From NCBI RefSeq assembly GCF_020616335.1, contig NZ_CP085051.1:1736001-1800000 (forward strand): a DNA stretch of 64,000 nt, written 5' to 3'. The translations under genes and the position numbers were made by a program. The notes beneath the pieces are model-generated. The model had not been told where the DNA came from, made no database searches, and was given only the letters and a program-made list of their open reading frames with translations. Position 1 is the first letter of the stretch, and every line of letters starts with the position of its first letter. Positions 63,755-64,000 of the stretch are shown one piece after another. Origin of the DNA: Corynebacterium uberis (GTDB lineage: Bacteria > Actinomycetota > Actinomycetes > Mycobacteriales > Mycobacteriaceae).

Positions 63755-64000
63755 CGGTAGTCCTTTCGCAGTGCGTGGCGCGCCATGACGGTGGCGGCCG
63801 CGCAGATGGCGGCCACGACAATGGCACAGGTGGCAACCACTGCCGACGTGGGCACCTGGAGGGCATCCAGGAGGCTTTGGGTAGCACCCCCACGAAATTC
63901 TGGCTGTTGGAAGTGGCGCCAAGCAGCCCCCTTGTGCCAGAAGTACGCCGCCAGGCAGCCAAGGACCACCACGTCGGCGGGCAGGCAACGCACGTAGACG
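63751..64000 (-). CDS. ABC transporter permease, 5' end outside window
   Basis: This is the C-terminal 80 or so residues of a membrane protein, open to the window edge. It has two hydrophobic helices (VVVLGCLAAYFW, SAVVATCAIVVAAICAAATV) and a basic end (MARHALRKDYR). The 4-bp overlap with the ATPase gene marks it as the partner permease. Confidence 0.8.
   Translation of the reverse strand, partial: VYVRCLPADVVVLGCLAAYFWHKGAAWRHFQQPEFRGGATQSLLDALQVPTSAVVATCAIVVAAICAAATVMARHALRKDYR

Overview
The window is a high-GC actinobacterial chromosome segment, almost certainly from a Corynebacterium. Several gene pairs match corynebacterial order as I remember it: an ArsR-family regulator followed by Zur next to glyS, a cystathionine beta-lyase followed by BrnQ and a luciferase-like monooxygenase, hrcA-dnaJ-rsmE-phoH-ybeY-CBS protein-era-recO-uppS, and aceE with an acyl carrier protein. 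The coding sequence also favours G/C-ending codons. The gene content is mostly housekeeping, and I see no phage, transposase or CRISPR array.

Layout. 1-7.1 kb: 3' part of a degenerate galactokinase-like gene, RNase P RNA, RNase H/phosphatase fusion, zinc-ribbon protein, Nif3-like protein, tyrosine phosphatase, SURF1-like protein, tRNA-Val. 7.2-16.3 kb: DUF3052 protein, pyruvate dehydrogenase E1 (aceE) after a long leader, alpha/beta hydrolase, acyl carrier protein, HAD phosphatase, siderophore-interacting flavoprotein, oleate hydratase. 16.3-22.4 kb: envelope and secreted hydrolases (serine hydrolase, PAP2 phosphatase, SGNH esterase), an AT-richer orphan gene, two tRNAs. 22.5-30.9 kb: dnaG, an anchored RNase Sa-like ribonuclease with a barstar-like inhibitor, dgt, DUF218 protein, TPM-domain protein and two hypothetical genes. 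31-38 kb: glyS, zinc regulators, a ferritin-like/VIT transporter, uppS, recO, era. 38-47.5 kb: pyridoxal kinase, CBS-domain membrane protein, ybeY, phoH, rsmE, dnaJ, hrcA, hemW. 47.6-61.3 kb: acyl-CoA ligase, M3 peptidase, carboxylesterase, idi, lipoprotein, ABC exporter, aecD-like gene, brnQ, luciferase-like monooxygenase. 61.3-62.7 kb: a small AT-richer insert bounded by 64-bp direct repeats. 62.7-64 kb: a membrane-anchored protein and an ABC transporter that runs off the end.

Most interesting signals: (i) a 13-mer, GCTTATCGACGCC, occurs perfectly ten times in 64 kb on both strands, in two coding frames and between genes, with nine further one-mismatch copies; (ii) the insert at 61.3-62.7 kb duplicates the overlapping 3' ends of two convergent genes and carries a small secreted protein with a translationally coupled partner; (iii) three TCCATTGTG repeats exactly 11 bp apart lie upstream of oleate hydratase; (iv) a galactokinase-fold protein has lost its kinase signatures; (v) a secreted RNase and a barstar-like gene lie side by side.
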